64,000 nt of DNA, from assembly GCA_027475525.1 (NCBI GenBank), contig JAMWFC010000113.1, positions 2,406,001 to 2,470,000 on the forward strand, in the 5' to 3' direction. Positions 1-11,377 of this stretch are shown piece by piece; positions within the stretch are counted from its first letter, which is position 1; every line of letters begins with the position of its first letter. Position numbers and translations under genes: made by a program. The stretch is from Macrolepiota albuminosa (taxonomy: Eukaryota > Basidiomycota > Agaricomycetes > Agaricales > Agaricaceae). Below the pieces are notes generated by a model, which was not told where the DNA came from, did no database searches, and saw nothing but the letters and a program-made list of their open reading frames with translations.

Positions 1-3000
1 GGCGGGTATATACGAGCCTTCTAATTTGGCCTACCGCTTGAGATGGTTCTGCGTACTGAAGAAAAACGGGAAGCTACATATAGTTCACAGCCTAGAACCG
101 CTAAACAAAGTCACCATTCATCATTCAGGGGTACCGCCATTTCCCAATCACGTTGCTGAATCTTTCGCAGGACGAATATGTGGTGCTACCCTGGATTTGT
201 ACGTTGGCTATGACAAGCGCTTAATCCATCCTGCCTCTCGCGACTTGACAACGTTTCAAACACCGTTTGGGGTGCTGCAACTAGTCACACTTCCTATGGG
301 ATGGACAAACTCAGTACCAATATTTCACGACAATATTACGTTCATCCTACAGCCCGAAATACCCCACCATGTGCTCAGCTTCATAGATGACATAGGAGTT
401 AAAGGCCCAAAGAATTGGCGATTGGTAGAGGGCAAGCCCAAAGTTCACCCAGAAAATCCTAATATCCATATGGCGCTATGGGACTTCTTTCAACTGGTTA
501 ACCGAGTACTTCAGCGCATGAAGTATTGTGGCGGTACATTTTCAGGGCACAAGCTCATTCTTTGTGTGCCGCAATTTAAAATTTTGGGGCACGTTTGCAC
601 ACCAGAAGGCAGGATTCCAGAGGAGAGCCGATTAGCGCTGCTGGAGAAATGGGGGGTCTGTCATAACCTCTCGGAAGTCCGCGCGTTCTTGGGCACTGTA
701 GGGGTGCTGTGCATGTTCATACACCATTTTTCACATTGTGCAAACGCCCTTAATTGCCTCACCCGTTCAGGGGTCCCCTTCGAATTCAGACCTGATCAAA
801 TCAATGCCCAGAAGGACTTAGTAAAGGCGCTACAGGAAGCGAAACCATTGGCGCCCATTGACTATACTACCACCAATCCCGTTATACTTGCCGTTGACAC
901 TTCCTATATCGCCGTTGGCTTCTTTTTATGCCAGTGTGATGGCGCAAACCAGAAAATCAGGCGCTACAATCGCTTCAGATTGATTACCCTTAACGACCAA
1001 GAATCGCGCTACAGTCAGCCCAAGCTAGAGTTATATGGCTTGTTTGATTGTTTCAGGTGCTGCGCATGTACCTCATTGGGGTACAAAATCTGATTGTCAA
1101 GGTCGACACACGATACATCAAAGGAATGCTTCAGAACCCTGATATCCAACCTTCAGCCAGTATGAACCGCTGGGTAGTAGCAATATTAATGTTTCACTTC
1201 GAGTTAGTACATGTCAGAAGTGCGTTCCACGGGCCGGACGGATTATCTAGGCAACCCAGACAACCAGAAGATGAAGCGCTAGACAATAGCGACAACAATG
1301 TATTTGATGACTGGATTGATCGATTGCATGGTTTCATGCATATCATTCAGTTGCCTATTCCGGTGCTTTGCGAAGACCAACCAGTTTTAACTTGGCTTCA
1401 CCCTATTGTTCCGTACCAGCCCCAGCCATATCAAGCATCATCGACTTTTTACACGGCCAGTATCTATAACATCGCTAAGCCATCTAACAATCTAAAAATA
1501 GTCGAGGAACCAAGACCCTTGCAAGAAGACAGTCAGAACCTGCCATATTTGGCGGTACCTCGAAGCAACAAAGCTAAGTCAGAAGATCAGCGAGTTGACC
1601 AGGTTAGGAAGTGGCTACAGGATTTGCGACGACCATCAGACCTTACGGATACGGAATACGCCACCTTCATTTGATATGCGACGACTTTCTTTATAGTGGA
1701 AGACCGACTTTGGCGACGAAATAGAGATGGCGCCCATAAACTAGTAATTAAACCAGATAATCGAGTTAGGATTCTATGTGCTATGCATGATGATTTGGGA
1801 CACCGAGGACTCTACGCAACAAGGGCAAACCTTTTGGAGCGCTTTTGGTGGCCGCAAGTTAGCGCCGATATTGCGTGGTATATTTGCACTTGTCATCTCT
1901 GTCAAATCCAGCAGACACGTCAGGTTCTGATTCCCCCAACAGTAGCGACTCCAGCGCCATTATTCAGAAAAATATATATCGACACCATGTACATGCCCAA
2001 GTCAGGGCGCTACAAGTATATCATTCAAGGAAGGTGTTCCCTGGTACATTGGCCGGAGTTTTGTATGCTCCAGCGAGAAAATACAGATGCTATAGCTAAG
2101 TGGCTCTTTGAAGATGTTATCTGCCGATGGGGAGCCCTTCACGAGATAGTCACAGACAACAGAGCGCCGATAGTCAAGGCGCTCACTTATCTTGCCAAGA
2201 AATACAACATACAACACATCTGAGTCTCAGGATACAATAAACGTGCCAATGGAATCGTAGAAAGGCCTCATTCCGATGTTTGACAAGCGCTATTCAAGGC
2301 GGTTGATGGTGACGAAAGTCGCTGGAGCGAGGCGACTTATTCGGTCTTCTGGTTGGAGCAGGTTACCGTACAAAAGAGGATGGGCTGCTCTCCCTACTAT
2401 GCGGCGACTGGCACCCACCCCTTGCTACCTGCGGATGTGGTGGAAGCGACGTACTTACAACCTGCTCTCCCTACTATGCGGCGACTGGCACCCACCCCTT
2501 GCTACCTGCGGATGTGGTGGAAGCGACGTACTTACAACCCCCACCGAATTCAATACTATCCTCTACCAACATGATTGCTAGACGCGCTATAGACTTACAA
2601 CGACGCATGGAGGATCTTGAGCGCTTACACGAGGTAGTATTTCAGGCTAGACGACAAGCTGCGCTACGGTTTGAAACTGAGCATAGCGCCACGATTCGAG
2701 ACTACAACTTTACAACGGGCACCCTAGTACTAATGCACAACTCCAAGATCGAAGTTACCCATAACAAAAAGATGCGGCCTTGGTATCTGGGACCCCTAAT
2801 AGTGGTTTCCTGCAATAGGGGAGGCGCATATGTACTCTGCGAGTTGGACGGCTCAGTTTTGCATCGACTAGTAGCGGCGTTCTGACTCATTCCCTACTTA
2901 GTGCGTGAACACATTTCATTACCTTTATCGGCACTGGACATTGACACTGCTAAACTTCGAGAGCTAGAGGAGACCGAGCTTGTGGACGATGACAAAGTCG

Positions 3001-3026
3001 CACAAGAAGAAGAAAACAATCAGTAA
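1..3026 (+). pseudogene. Element A pol: RT, RNase H, integrase (decayed)
   Basis: Reverse transcriptase, RNase H and integrase of a Gypsy polyprotein. Seen: RT core with catalytic FIDD (380-391), RNase H beginning near 890 (AVDTSYIAVGF), an integrase HHCC zinc finger (HDDLGHRGLYATR, then CHLC, about 1790-1910), and integrase DDE residues in YIDTMYM (about 1975), VTDN (about 2148) and NGIVERPH (about 2250). The frame ends at TAA 3024-3026. It is broken by a small indel near 1050-1090, three in-frame TGA codons (1672, 2221, 2883), each where an arginine codon would fit the related element D, and a 77-bp duplication at 2386. Without the duplication the integrase C-terminal part would be continuous. 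Not functional as it stands. Confidence 0.9.
2386..2539. repeat. Exact 77-bp tandem duplication (1 of 8)
   Basis: Copies 2386-2462 and 2463-2539 are identical and adjacent. 77 is not a multiple of 3, so the integrase frame of element A shifts here. One of eight such duplications in the window, all of exactly 77 bp; probably an assembly join artefact. Confidence 0.95.
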
Positions 3027-3153
3027 TAGGACGCGAAGGGGAAGGGCGCTAGACCTTAGCGCCTTGCACCTCACTTATAAAAAGAACAACAATGCATAGG
3101 ATTTCAAACTATACAGGACTATGGAACTGGCAATAATTGATCTATTGGCTACT

Positions 3154-4014
3154 TTATGTTCTACGGCGAGGACCCCTAACAAATCCCTCAGAACGCCTAG
3201 GGTGCTGTCTGCGGCGGAGTTGCGCAGGAGAAGGAGGCGGTGCAGGGGGAAGAATAGGCAACGGAGTGGAGGGAAAGGTCCCCGGAGGAAAGGTGGAGAA
3301 GCCGGGTGGAGATTCATTGATGGGAGCAGGCGGCGCTCCAGCGCAAATGGTGGAGGAGCCGGGGGGAGACTCATTTATGGGAGCAGGTGGCGCTCCAGCT
3401 CCAAAGCGAAAGGTGGAGGAGCCAGGGGGAGACTCAGTTATGGGGGCAGGAGGCGCTCCAGCTCTGAAGCAAGGAGCTAGAGGAGTAAAAGGAATGATGA
3501 CGTGCTCGAGCGTGGTGGCACGAACGTCATTGTCAATTAGATCTGGCAAGGGCAACCACTTCAAAGTCTGAAGCAAGGGGTCAGCGACCCTGAAGGTATG
3601 AAAGGAAAAAAAAGGAGAGGGACTAACAATATTATCCGTTTCGAGGAGTAGGAACTCCAAGCACTTTTGGCTACCCGAAATAGGAGGCTGGAGGGACGCG
3701 TAAGAAGGTACTTAATCACGCTGCCTGTAGAAACTTACCGTGTTGAGGTGACGTTTGGACTCTACAAGCCACTCCTGGGTCATAGCCAGAAGTAACCTGT
3801 AGCGGCAAATCAGGGTGAGGATGTTCCCGTTCTGGTGTCGAATACCGCCTGGGGGCAGTCGAGCAAAGAACATCTCGAGGCGATCTAAAACCTCGGGACG
3901 AGGGATGGAGGTGATGTCTTCAAGAAGGAAAAAGGGAATAGGCATTTCGAAGAACTTAACAATGCTAGGCCCAGAAATCTCAGATATATACCTAGCGACA
4001 TTATGCAGGGTCAA
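3154..4014 (-). CDS. Antisense coding segment A-as3, proline-rich tail with three repeats
   Basis: Unrecognised protein on the strand opposite pol, just behind the pol stop. Seen, in minus-strand order: a helical-looking module (LDRLEMFFARLPPGGI, then LLLAMTQEW); a GT-AG intron starting near 3738; a short exon (about 3653-3690); a second intron ending near 3590; then an exon with three copies of an AGAPPAPI-(T/N)-ESPPG motif (about 3310-3470) and a stop at 3154-3156. The LDR..FF..PP.GI module recurs in the neighbouring segment at 4342-4730, so the two may be paralogous or exons of one gene. Start not settled; the left part looks like a continuation exon. No function is proposed. Confidence 0.5.
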
Positions 4015-4341
4015 AGGGACTTAGGAAACAGAACTTATGCGGCACCATCATGAGGATGCGACAACAACGATGTATTTCATATATCTATGGCAGGAGAAGC
4101 AAAAAGCTGGGAATATGTTAGGCCGGTGGCGCTGCGAAGAAGATGGGATCACCTCACTCAAACAACATGGGGGGGGAAGGAAAAACAACACACGACGAGT
4201 CAAGAAGGGCCGAACCAAGAAATACGCTTGCTAACAACCGTCGGCCCCTCGAGGGGACCACGAAAAAGACGAGCGCCGGTATACTTGCGAGGGGACTAGG
4301 AGAAAAGGGCCGTTGGACACGGAAGAAGGAGAGGTGATGGC
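4015..4341. other. Spacer between antisense segments, possible introns
   Basis: No convincing coding signal. On the minus strand a GTTAGT donor at about 4356 and pyrimidine-rich stretches suggest that part of this is intron linking the segments on either side. Open frames on + here have no recognisable content. Confidence 0.35.
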
Positions 4342-4730
4342 TCAGTCACTAACCAGGTAATAGCTTTCCTCCATCAAAAGTTGAAGACGATCCGCCGTGT
4401 CTTCGGTGGCGATTTCCTGGATTTGGGCGACTGTCAGAAGGGCACTGTAGTGCGCCAAGAATAGCAAGACACGCACATGGAAAGCTTGACTCCAAGTGGC
4501 CTCCGTACCAAAACGCGTTAACGGGAACGCATCTCCCCAAATTTCACAAGCAGCCCGCAGAAGCTGACAGCGACGACCCAACTCAACTACTTCGTTGGCC
4601 AACTTAGGAATACCCTCAGGAGGGTAATGATGAAAAAACGAGGTGGCCCGGTCCAGGAAGGTGGGAGGGTCCATGGTAATATAGGCGCGATTGCAGCTCC
4701 GAGTCCACACACAACCAGACGGGGTGGCCA
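4342..4730 (-). CDS. Antisense coding segment A-as2
   Basis: Minus-strand open frame of about 129 codons starting MATPSGCVWTRSC. It holds the module FLDRATSFFHHYPPEGIPKL followed by a hydrophobic helix-like stretch (FHVRVLLFLAHYSALLTV). The LDR..FF..PP.GI pattern matches A-as3, which argues that this strand is coding. The last codons (YYLVSD, stop) overlap a possible splice donor GTTAGT, so the protein may continue into the segments at 3154-4014. It lies antisense behind element A integrase. Function unknown; no signal peptide or known fold recognised. Confidence 0.5.
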
Positions 4731-5253
4731 TCGTGAAGACTGATGGAATCGAGTTGATGCATAAGTAATTTATAGGACACAGGAAGTGTTTCAATTAGCA
4801 ACAGCGTGGGAGGACTTTTCTCAAGGAGCCAGGACCCTAACAGGAGCGCTAGCCAATCAGAAGCGTTTAACTTATTCTGGGACCCTCCAAAAAGGGAATC
4901 AACATTCGATGTTCAGCGCTTACTCACAACCGCACTAAACGGGCATAAGCGATCACTGGTTTTCTATTTCTTTATATGCTCTACTTCTTACATGGATCCG
5001 CTTAATTATTTCCAGACAGTCCCTATTTTCTACTTAGGCTGGTGCGGTAATGGCTATTGGACCGCGTCGGCAAAGGGGTTTTTGCGCTGTGATAATCTAC
5101 TGAGCGTTTCCCCTTTTACTTATTTTTCTTTTGATTACTTACAAACTGATGATTTGAAGCAAAGGGGGGCGTTTATTTTTAGTATCACACACTACAAAGT
5201 ACGTATCAAACAACAAAGTCCATAAAAAAGTTTAAAGCGCTACGGGTCGGCAA
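4731..5253. other. Gap between antisense genes
   Basis: About 520 bp with no supported gene. A 139-codon open frame on + (4806-5225) has no recognisable motif and lies between minus-strand genes; I treat it as chance. Probably the 3' end of the 5254-7852 gene and the promoter of the 4342-4730 segment. Confidence 0.4.
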
Positions 5254-7852
5254 CTACGGATCATACTCGGGAAGGGTGGGATTGCCCAAAGGAAGCAAGT
5301 CCCCATCCTGGATCGCATTACTTGCTTGCCACTCAAGCACAGCCGTAATATCGTCATGGAGCTCGAGCAGGAGGCGCTCGCGGCGAGCTAAGGTGGAAAC
5401 ATGAGGATGCAGGTTGGCAAGTTCGCGACCAGCAGCTTCAGTCGCATCCTCAATATGGCGGAGTTGCTGGCAAAGGTTGGCAGAGGGATGGAGGGGAGTA
5501 ACAGGATAGGAGAACTTGTCCCTGAGCCAAGGGAAGGCGTCGCCAGAAACTTGCATGGCGGAAGGGGGTGTCCAAAAGGGATCGAACTTACCGGGAGATT
5601 AGAAAAGGGGAGAAAAGGGCATGAACAAAGACGGATGTACCCGGACAGTTACAGGCGCACAGGGTGTCCACTCATGGCGCTCGTCGCCGGGGGACATAGC
5701 TCTAGCAGAAGAAAGATGGATGCCGTAGGGAGGCAAGTACCTCCAGCAGCAACGACGCTCACCTTCCAGCACCAGGGTTCCTTCGGACTCCAGCGCCATA
5801 GAAGTCTCGCGACTACTAGGAACAGAGGAAAAGCTGTGAGGAGGAGTAAGGGACGGAGTAATCGGAAGAGCAACAGGAGTGTCGCTAGCCGCAACCGGTT
5901 CGGGGGCGGGGGTAGCGCCAGCGACAGACATAACGACATCTTCGGCAGCAGGGATAGCCACTACGGCGGGAACAGGAGTGGGGGACCTATCAGTCAAGAA
6001 GTTAGCACGCGAAGAAAAAAAAAAAGGACTTAGAAAAACGCGTACTGGTTACCACTGGGGCCACTCTGATGAGGGTTAGCAGCGATAGGGGGAGTAAGGC
6101 GAAGCAGGAGAGCACATACCGCCAACAGCGCATCGGCATCAACAACGGGCTCAGCTTCATCATCATCCTCTCCCTCAGCGTCCCTCCCAGTGCCCTCCCC
6201 CTCATCCGTAAACGACTCAGTCAAAGACAAAACCACAGGCGTAGCAGGCGCTAGCTCGTGGCGCTTACCAGGACTCTTGCCAGGAGACGCAGCAACAGGC
6301 TTACATTTTGAAGGAATGGGACGACGAGGAGAGCGAGCGAAAGGTGCCACCATGGTGGTACCATCCTGGGTAGTCAGCAGCGCCAGGCTGGCTGCGCTGA
6401 TCAATGTGGGCTGGTGAGTAGCCGCTAGATCGCGTTGCTGCAACACAAAGTTCTGGGCGTTACGAACTAACACCGCACGTTCATAGTTCCTTTGCATGAT
6501 GGCATCCCTACCACGTTCACGAGTACAAATTCTGTTGAAGGCGCAGCCTCGTTTCAACGCATTGCACCGATAGCAAGGCAGAGAGGTGGTAGGAAACCAG
6601 CAGCCCTCAGGATCGTTCTCAGACCAACACTTGTCACACTAAGAAAGAAGTCAGCAACAGCATCAACCTATCAAGGGGCAAACCAGTACTTACCGCGCCA
6701 ATTTTTGCCCTAAACGTGCGACGCTCCAAGGGTGCAACGGTAACCTTCTTCTTGCCGCCCAGTACTTGGACACCAGCCAGGATACCGGTATCAATGACGG
6801 TAGTATCACGGCGAAGACACAAAAGGTCACGAAGCTCCACGTCGGTGAACATGGTCTGGTTAGGTGCCTATCAACATTAAAATTTAGGCGCTAAAGTCTA
6901 GCGACAACTAGCAAAGCACTTACAACATACAAAGGGGGAACGCAAGCAGGGAGATTGATCTGGAAGGGGAGAAGTCAGAAAAATGGAGTAAGGAAGATAG
7001 GGAAGGAACACACAGTACACTTGGGAGAACTAGCACGAGCAGGGGGCGCTCGTTCAATAACAATGGCAAAATTATGCGGAGGACCGTGGGAAGTTGGGCA
7101 CGTTGGGCCAGGTCGTGGCTTGCTACGAGAAACGGCAATACGTTTGATGGCCGAATGGGGAGGGGCAGTGCGAACGGGAGAAGCAGCGGTCGTGGCTTGC
7201 TACGAGAAACGGCAATACGTTTGATGGCCGAATGGGGAGGGGCAGTGCGAACGGGAGAAGCAGCACTTGAGGCAGGACGAGTGGAAGAAGCAGCGCCACG
7301 AAAAGGGCTGCCAAGAACGGAAGGAGGCGGAACAGAAGTCAAAGAAGGAGGGGCGGTAGGAACAGAAGGGACAGTAGAGGCCGATGGGGCAGTGGGAAGA
7401 CTGGCGATGGTGGAAGACGTGGCAACCGACTACTCAAGGATTAACAGTGGAAAAAGGGGGGAAGAAAAGGAAAGACTTACTTCGCTGACCTCGGTACTAG
7501 CCAACAACGTGTCGATCTCGTTGGATAAGGAGGGAGCCTAGTATGGGCGCTGAACCTTAGCGCCACAAAGCCAAAATCAAACTTAGAAACTTACGAAAAG
7601 GTCCGCGAAAGGGCACAACCAATTGGCACCTTCGAACTCATGGTACCGGGCCACACACCACTCGCGAACCTCGTCACCCCACTCCCAGGAACTGTCGGAG
7701 CCGCGGACCACGAGCCAGCACCAATAGAGTTGCATAATGCCAGGGACGGTTTGTGGCGCATTGGCGGGACCGACAGACTTAGCGCGATCAAATAAATAGG
7801 AGGCCTTAGCCAGGAAATTGCGGAGAGCAGAGGCATCAAAAGGAGTGGACAT
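5254..7852 (-). CDS. Antisense intron-containing gene A-as1 with a Zn2Cys6-like cysteine cluster
   Basis: Multi-exon gene opposite to pol, start ATG 7852-7850. Exons I can place: 7852-7595 (VREWC and WL.PFA motifs shared with the F gene), 7537-7481, about 7429-7030 (Ser/Pro/Ala-rich, holding the 77-bp duplication), about 6957-6921, 6855-6694, 6638 to about 6050, about 5995-5600, and the last exon ending at the stop 5254-5256. Introns are GT-AG, about 50 bp. The exon from 6638 begins with a cluster C-x2-C-x8-C-x8-C-x2-C-x6-C (CDKCW start, PCYRC middle), close to fungal Zn2Cys6 spacing, then an acidic stretch. The same cluster and the same splice junction occur at 49286 in element F. The family suggests DNA binding; function is not shown. 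Splicing after 6050 is uncertain. Confidence 0.7.
7111..7264. repeat. Exact 77-bp tandem duplication (2 of 8)
   Basis: Copies 7111-7187 and 7188-7264 are identical. They fall in the Ser/Pro-rich exon of A-as1 and shift its frame; removing one copy restores a continuous frame through the exon. Confidence 0.95.
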
Positions 7853-7902
7853 GCTGGAAAGATGGGAAGGAAAACACAGGAAGGTGAAGTGCTGAAAACG
7901 AC

Positions 7903-7910
7903 TTTTATAA
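7903..7910 (-). promoter_or_regulatory. TATA box for antisense gene A-as1
   Basis: On the minus strand, CCTTATAAAAGT lies about 50 nt upstream of the A-as1 ATG (7852) and inside the element, between gene and hairpin. Suggests the antisense gene has its own promoter next to the 3' LTR. Inferred from sequence only. Confidence 0.5.
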
Positions 7911-7961
7911 GGCGCCGGCGGCATTATACGGACCGTAGCGCAGTCAAATTAATGACGGCAT

Positions 7962-7998
7962 TTGACTGAGGACAGTCAATTTTTCAGTTGGGAGGAGA
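7962..7998 (+). promoter_or_regulatory. AGGA-loop hairpin plus polypurine tract of element A
   Basis: TTGACTG-AGGA-CAGTCAA (7962-7979) is a perfect 7-bp stem with an AGGA loop. The purine tract TTGGGAGGAGA (7988-7998) abuts the LTR and should prime plus-strand synthesis. The same AGGA-loop hairpin stands at the same place in D (31179-31192) and F (48010-48021). Confidence 0.75.
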
Positions 7999-8958
7999 TG
8001 ATAGGCTTCTACTTGGACTGAGCGCATCAAGGGACATTATAGGCCAACCAACTCTTGACACACTAGAGACTCTAGCGACCAGCCTTGGGTACAGAGCAGC
8101 CCTAGCACGGGCGCTCTATGGCAAGACTTATCCATTCATCTCAATCACCAGTATCAGCCCCTCAGCGCCCTCCACTCAGTTACTTTGAAGACCAAGAAGG
8201 CCCAGAACTCATAACGCTAGCACAACAGCGGGAGGTGACTCTGACCAAACCCCGATCAGTACTGAAAGGAGTTAGCAACTGGCGCTGTCAATCACCGAGG
8301 CACCTCAATCAGAAGTCTAAAGGAATCAATGACGACGAGACAGGATACACGCAGACCCAACATTTAAATCTATCAAAAGATGGTACAATGTTTAGCGCCA
8401 GAATTATCATACCACTTCTAAGTAGTTTTAGAGTCGCCGTTGGTCACCGTCACCCATGTGCTGCAGGTCGCTGTTGACAGGTGGCCGTTAGCTACAGTCA
8501 CGAAGAGAGGCGCTAATTGGTAGCACCGTCAATGAACTTATTTTGGAAATACCGTAGCGCATAGTATAAAAACTAGCTACTTGCCATGTATATAACAACA
8601 AATTGTAACCTCTTGAGCACCCAGTTACACTTAGCGTTCAAATCGTGCTAGCATTGCCTGACTTTGTCACCAAGTTTGGTGCTAGCTTCATCTATCTTGT
8701 CTTCGTCGTTTACGGTGCCACCTACGGGCATGCTACGCTGCGCTATTCGTCTTATTCTCCATAACTTCTCCTAAACTACGACGCTTGCCACTTGTTAGGT
8801 AGCACCCGAGGCGCTATAATCTAGCGCATTGTCCTATCACCTCTGCTCAAGCACACTGGGACCCTGCCGGGACTCCTCATAAACCCGTACGCCAGGCGCT
8901 GGAGACGGCGTTGTACTGCGTATACGTCCAGTGCACCCAACCACAGTTGGCGTCATCA
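7999..8958 (+). repeat. 3' LTR of element A
   Basis: Starts TGATAGG right after the purine tract and ends CATCA where the B reverse transcriptase frame resumes; 960 bp. Start and end match the F LTRs. TATAAAAA at 8565-8572 is a likely core promoter. Rich in GCGC-type CpG. The 5' LTR is outside the window, so age and target duplication cannot be read. Confidence 0.8.
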
Positions 8959-11366
8959 TTGTACTGGAACGTCTTCGCCAGCACCAGCTCTATCTTAAGC
9001 CAGAGAAGTGCGAGTTTGAGCAGACTAAGGTTGAATATCTTGGACTGATCATCTCTCATGGAATGGCTGAGATTGACCCAGTCAAGGTGGCTGGTGTGGT
9101 GGAGTGGCCAGAGCCTAAGAACAAGAAGGAGGTTCAGGCCTTTCTGGGTTTCACCAACTTCTACTGGAGGTTTATTCAGGATTTCTCACACCATGCCCAG
9201 CCCCTCTTTGATCTCACCACTAAGGACACTCCTTGGCACTGGGATGCAGCACAGCAGACAGCCTTTGATGCCCTCAAGCAGGCAGTCACTTCAAAGCCTG
9301 TCCTCCTATTCCCAGATGACAACTCTCCCTTCCGTGTCAAAGCCAATAGCTCAGATTTTGTTACTGGAGCCGTTCTCTCTCAGCAGTCAAGAGAGGATGG
9401 TAAGTGGCATCCTGTGGCCTTCTACTCCAAGAGTCTCAATGCTGTGGAGCAAAATTATGAGATCCATGACAAGGAGATGCTGGCTATCATTTGGTCATTT
9501 GAGGAGTGGCAACATTTCCTTGAGGGTGCCAGGCATAAATTTGAGGTGTGGACTGATCACAAGAACTTAGAGTACTTTTGGACGGCCAAGAAACTTAACC
9601 GCTGACAGGCTCGATGGTCCTTGTATCTGGCCAACTTCGACTTCTCTCTGCATCACAAACCTGGACAGAGCATGGGTAAGCCAGATGCGCTTTCTAGGCG
9701 AGCAGATCATGGTTCAGGAGCTAGTGACAATGACAATATTGTACTCCTAAAGCCAGAACTATTTGCTATCCGTGCTCTAGAAGGTGTGGTTGGCCAGGGA
9801 GAAGAAGTGAGCATCCTTTGAGACATCCGATGAGGTAACCGGGAGGGCGCTCAAGAAGATCTGGTAGCTAAGGCTGCCATGGCCTTGCATGCTTGAGAGA
9901 AAACTGGAGTGAAGTCCATCCGCACCGATGAGTGGTCTCTGGAGAATGGTCTTCTCACCTTTTGGGGACGCATTTATGTTTCCAACCTGCCAGATCTTCG
10001 GAGGTAGATTGTGGAGCAGCATCATGACTCTCGAGTTGCAGGACATCCTGGCAGATGGAAGACACTGGAGCTGGTCTCACGGAATTACTGGTGGCCTCAA
10101 ATGTCACGGTATATTGGCTCTTACACCTCTACCTGTGATCTTTGCCTTCAGACTAAGCCTCGTCGTCAGCCTCCTATGGGACAACTTCATCCATTGCCTA
10201 TCCCAGCTGAGCGTTGGAGTGTGGCCTCGGTAGACTTCATTGTTGAGTTACCTGATTCTCATGGATATGATGCAATCATGGTGGTAGTGGATCTCTGTGG
10301 CAAGCGTGCTCATTTTATTCCAACACACACTACTTGCTCAGCCATGGGCGCTGCCAATCTGTACCAAAAGCATGTCTGGAAGCTCCATGGGTTGTCAGAT
10401 GCTTACGTCTCGGACTGTGGACCTCAGTTTGTGGCAGAGTTTACTAGAGAACTGTATCGCCTCCTCCATGTCAAACTCCACACTTCCACAGCCTACCACC
10501 CCCAATCTGATGGCCAGACTGAGCATGTCAACCAGGAGCTAGAACAGTATCTCCGGCTCTTCTGCAATGAATGACAGGATGACTGGGACGACCTATTACC
10601 AGAGGCAGAGTTCCAGTACAACAACCGTGTACATGCTGCCACCCAGATGTCTCCTTTCCTTCTAGATACTGGTCGACATCCTCAGATGGGATTTGAGCCT
10701 CGTGGACGACCTTCAGAGAATGAAGCTGTCAACGAGTTCATAGATCGGATGAAGGCAGCCCAGGAGGAAGCCAAGGCAGCTTTAGCTAAGGCAAAGGATG
10801 ACATGGCCCGCTACTATGATCGTGGACGAACTCCAGCCCCCAAGTACAAGCCTGGAGATCGAGTCTACCTGGATGCCTCTGACATTGCTACCACCCGACC
10901 TTCTCAGAAGCTCTCTCACCATCGTCTAGGACCCTTTCCTATAGTACGGCAGGTAGGCCCACTTGCCTATCGACTCAAGCTGCCTAGTGGAATGAGTTGA
11001 CTCCATCCAGTCTTCAATGTGGTGAAGCTTTCTCCAGCCCCAGAGGATCCAATCCCAGGTCAACGTCCACAGCCACCTCCACCACCAGTTCTGGTAAACA
11101 ACCAAGAAGAGTACAAAGTGGAACGGATCCTAGACAGCCGACTCTTTAGGAATAAGCTTCAGTTCAAGGTCAAGTGGAAGGGCTACGGAATTGAAGACAT
11201 CTCCTGGGAGCCACAAGAGAATGTCCATGCCCCTGCCTTAGTCCAGGAATTCTATCAACAGCATCCCAATGCTCCCCGGGCAATCAGAGGCCTCTATTCT
11301 CTTTCCAAGGTAGACCAGGCCATCCAGAACTACTTCTATCCAGCACGTCGAGACGCCGCGCTCTAG
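8959..11366 (+). pseudogene. Element B pol: RT thumb, RNase H, integrase, chromodomain
   Basis: One reading frame from the A junction to TAG 11364-11366. Seen: RT connection (YLKPEKCEFEQ, about 8990), RNase H (KANSSDFVTGAVLSQQ, DKEMLAIIW, WTDHKNLEYF; about 9340-9580), integrase HHCC finger (HHDSRVAGHPG, then CDLC; 10013-10145), DDE core (VDFIVEL about 10230; SDCGPQF about 10410; HVNQELEQYL about 10528) and a C-terminal chromodomain (YKVERILDSR, KVKWKGY, ISWEP; about 11110-11230). Seven in-frame stops: TGA at 9603, 9819, 9831, 9894, 10572 and 10998, TAG at 10005. The family-typical SDRG reads SDCG, consistent with CGT to TGT. Inactive through C-to-T decay, otherwise well kept. Confidence 0.93.
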
Positions 11367-11377
11367 AGGGGGGGTGA

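Larger units (their letters stand above)
1..8958 (+). mobile_element. Ty3/Gypsy LTR retrotransposon A, 3' portion
   Basis: The window opens inside pol of this element. Order: RT, RNase H, integrase on + (1-3026), a block of minus-strand coding segments (3154-7852), a hairpin and purine tract (7962-7998), then the 3' LTR (7999-8958). The pol resembles that of elements D (24739-28567) and F (49607-50500) in this window and differs from the chromodomain-bearing B and C. It ends exactly where a B-type RT reading frame resumes, so A was inserted into B. Gag, protease and the 5' LTR lie left of the window. Boundaries rest on the TGATAGG start and CATCA end shared with F. Confidence 0.85.

Noticed and set aside
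4806..5225. 139-codon plus-strand ORF between A antisense genes
   Set aside because: No homologous motif and no counterpart in D or F.
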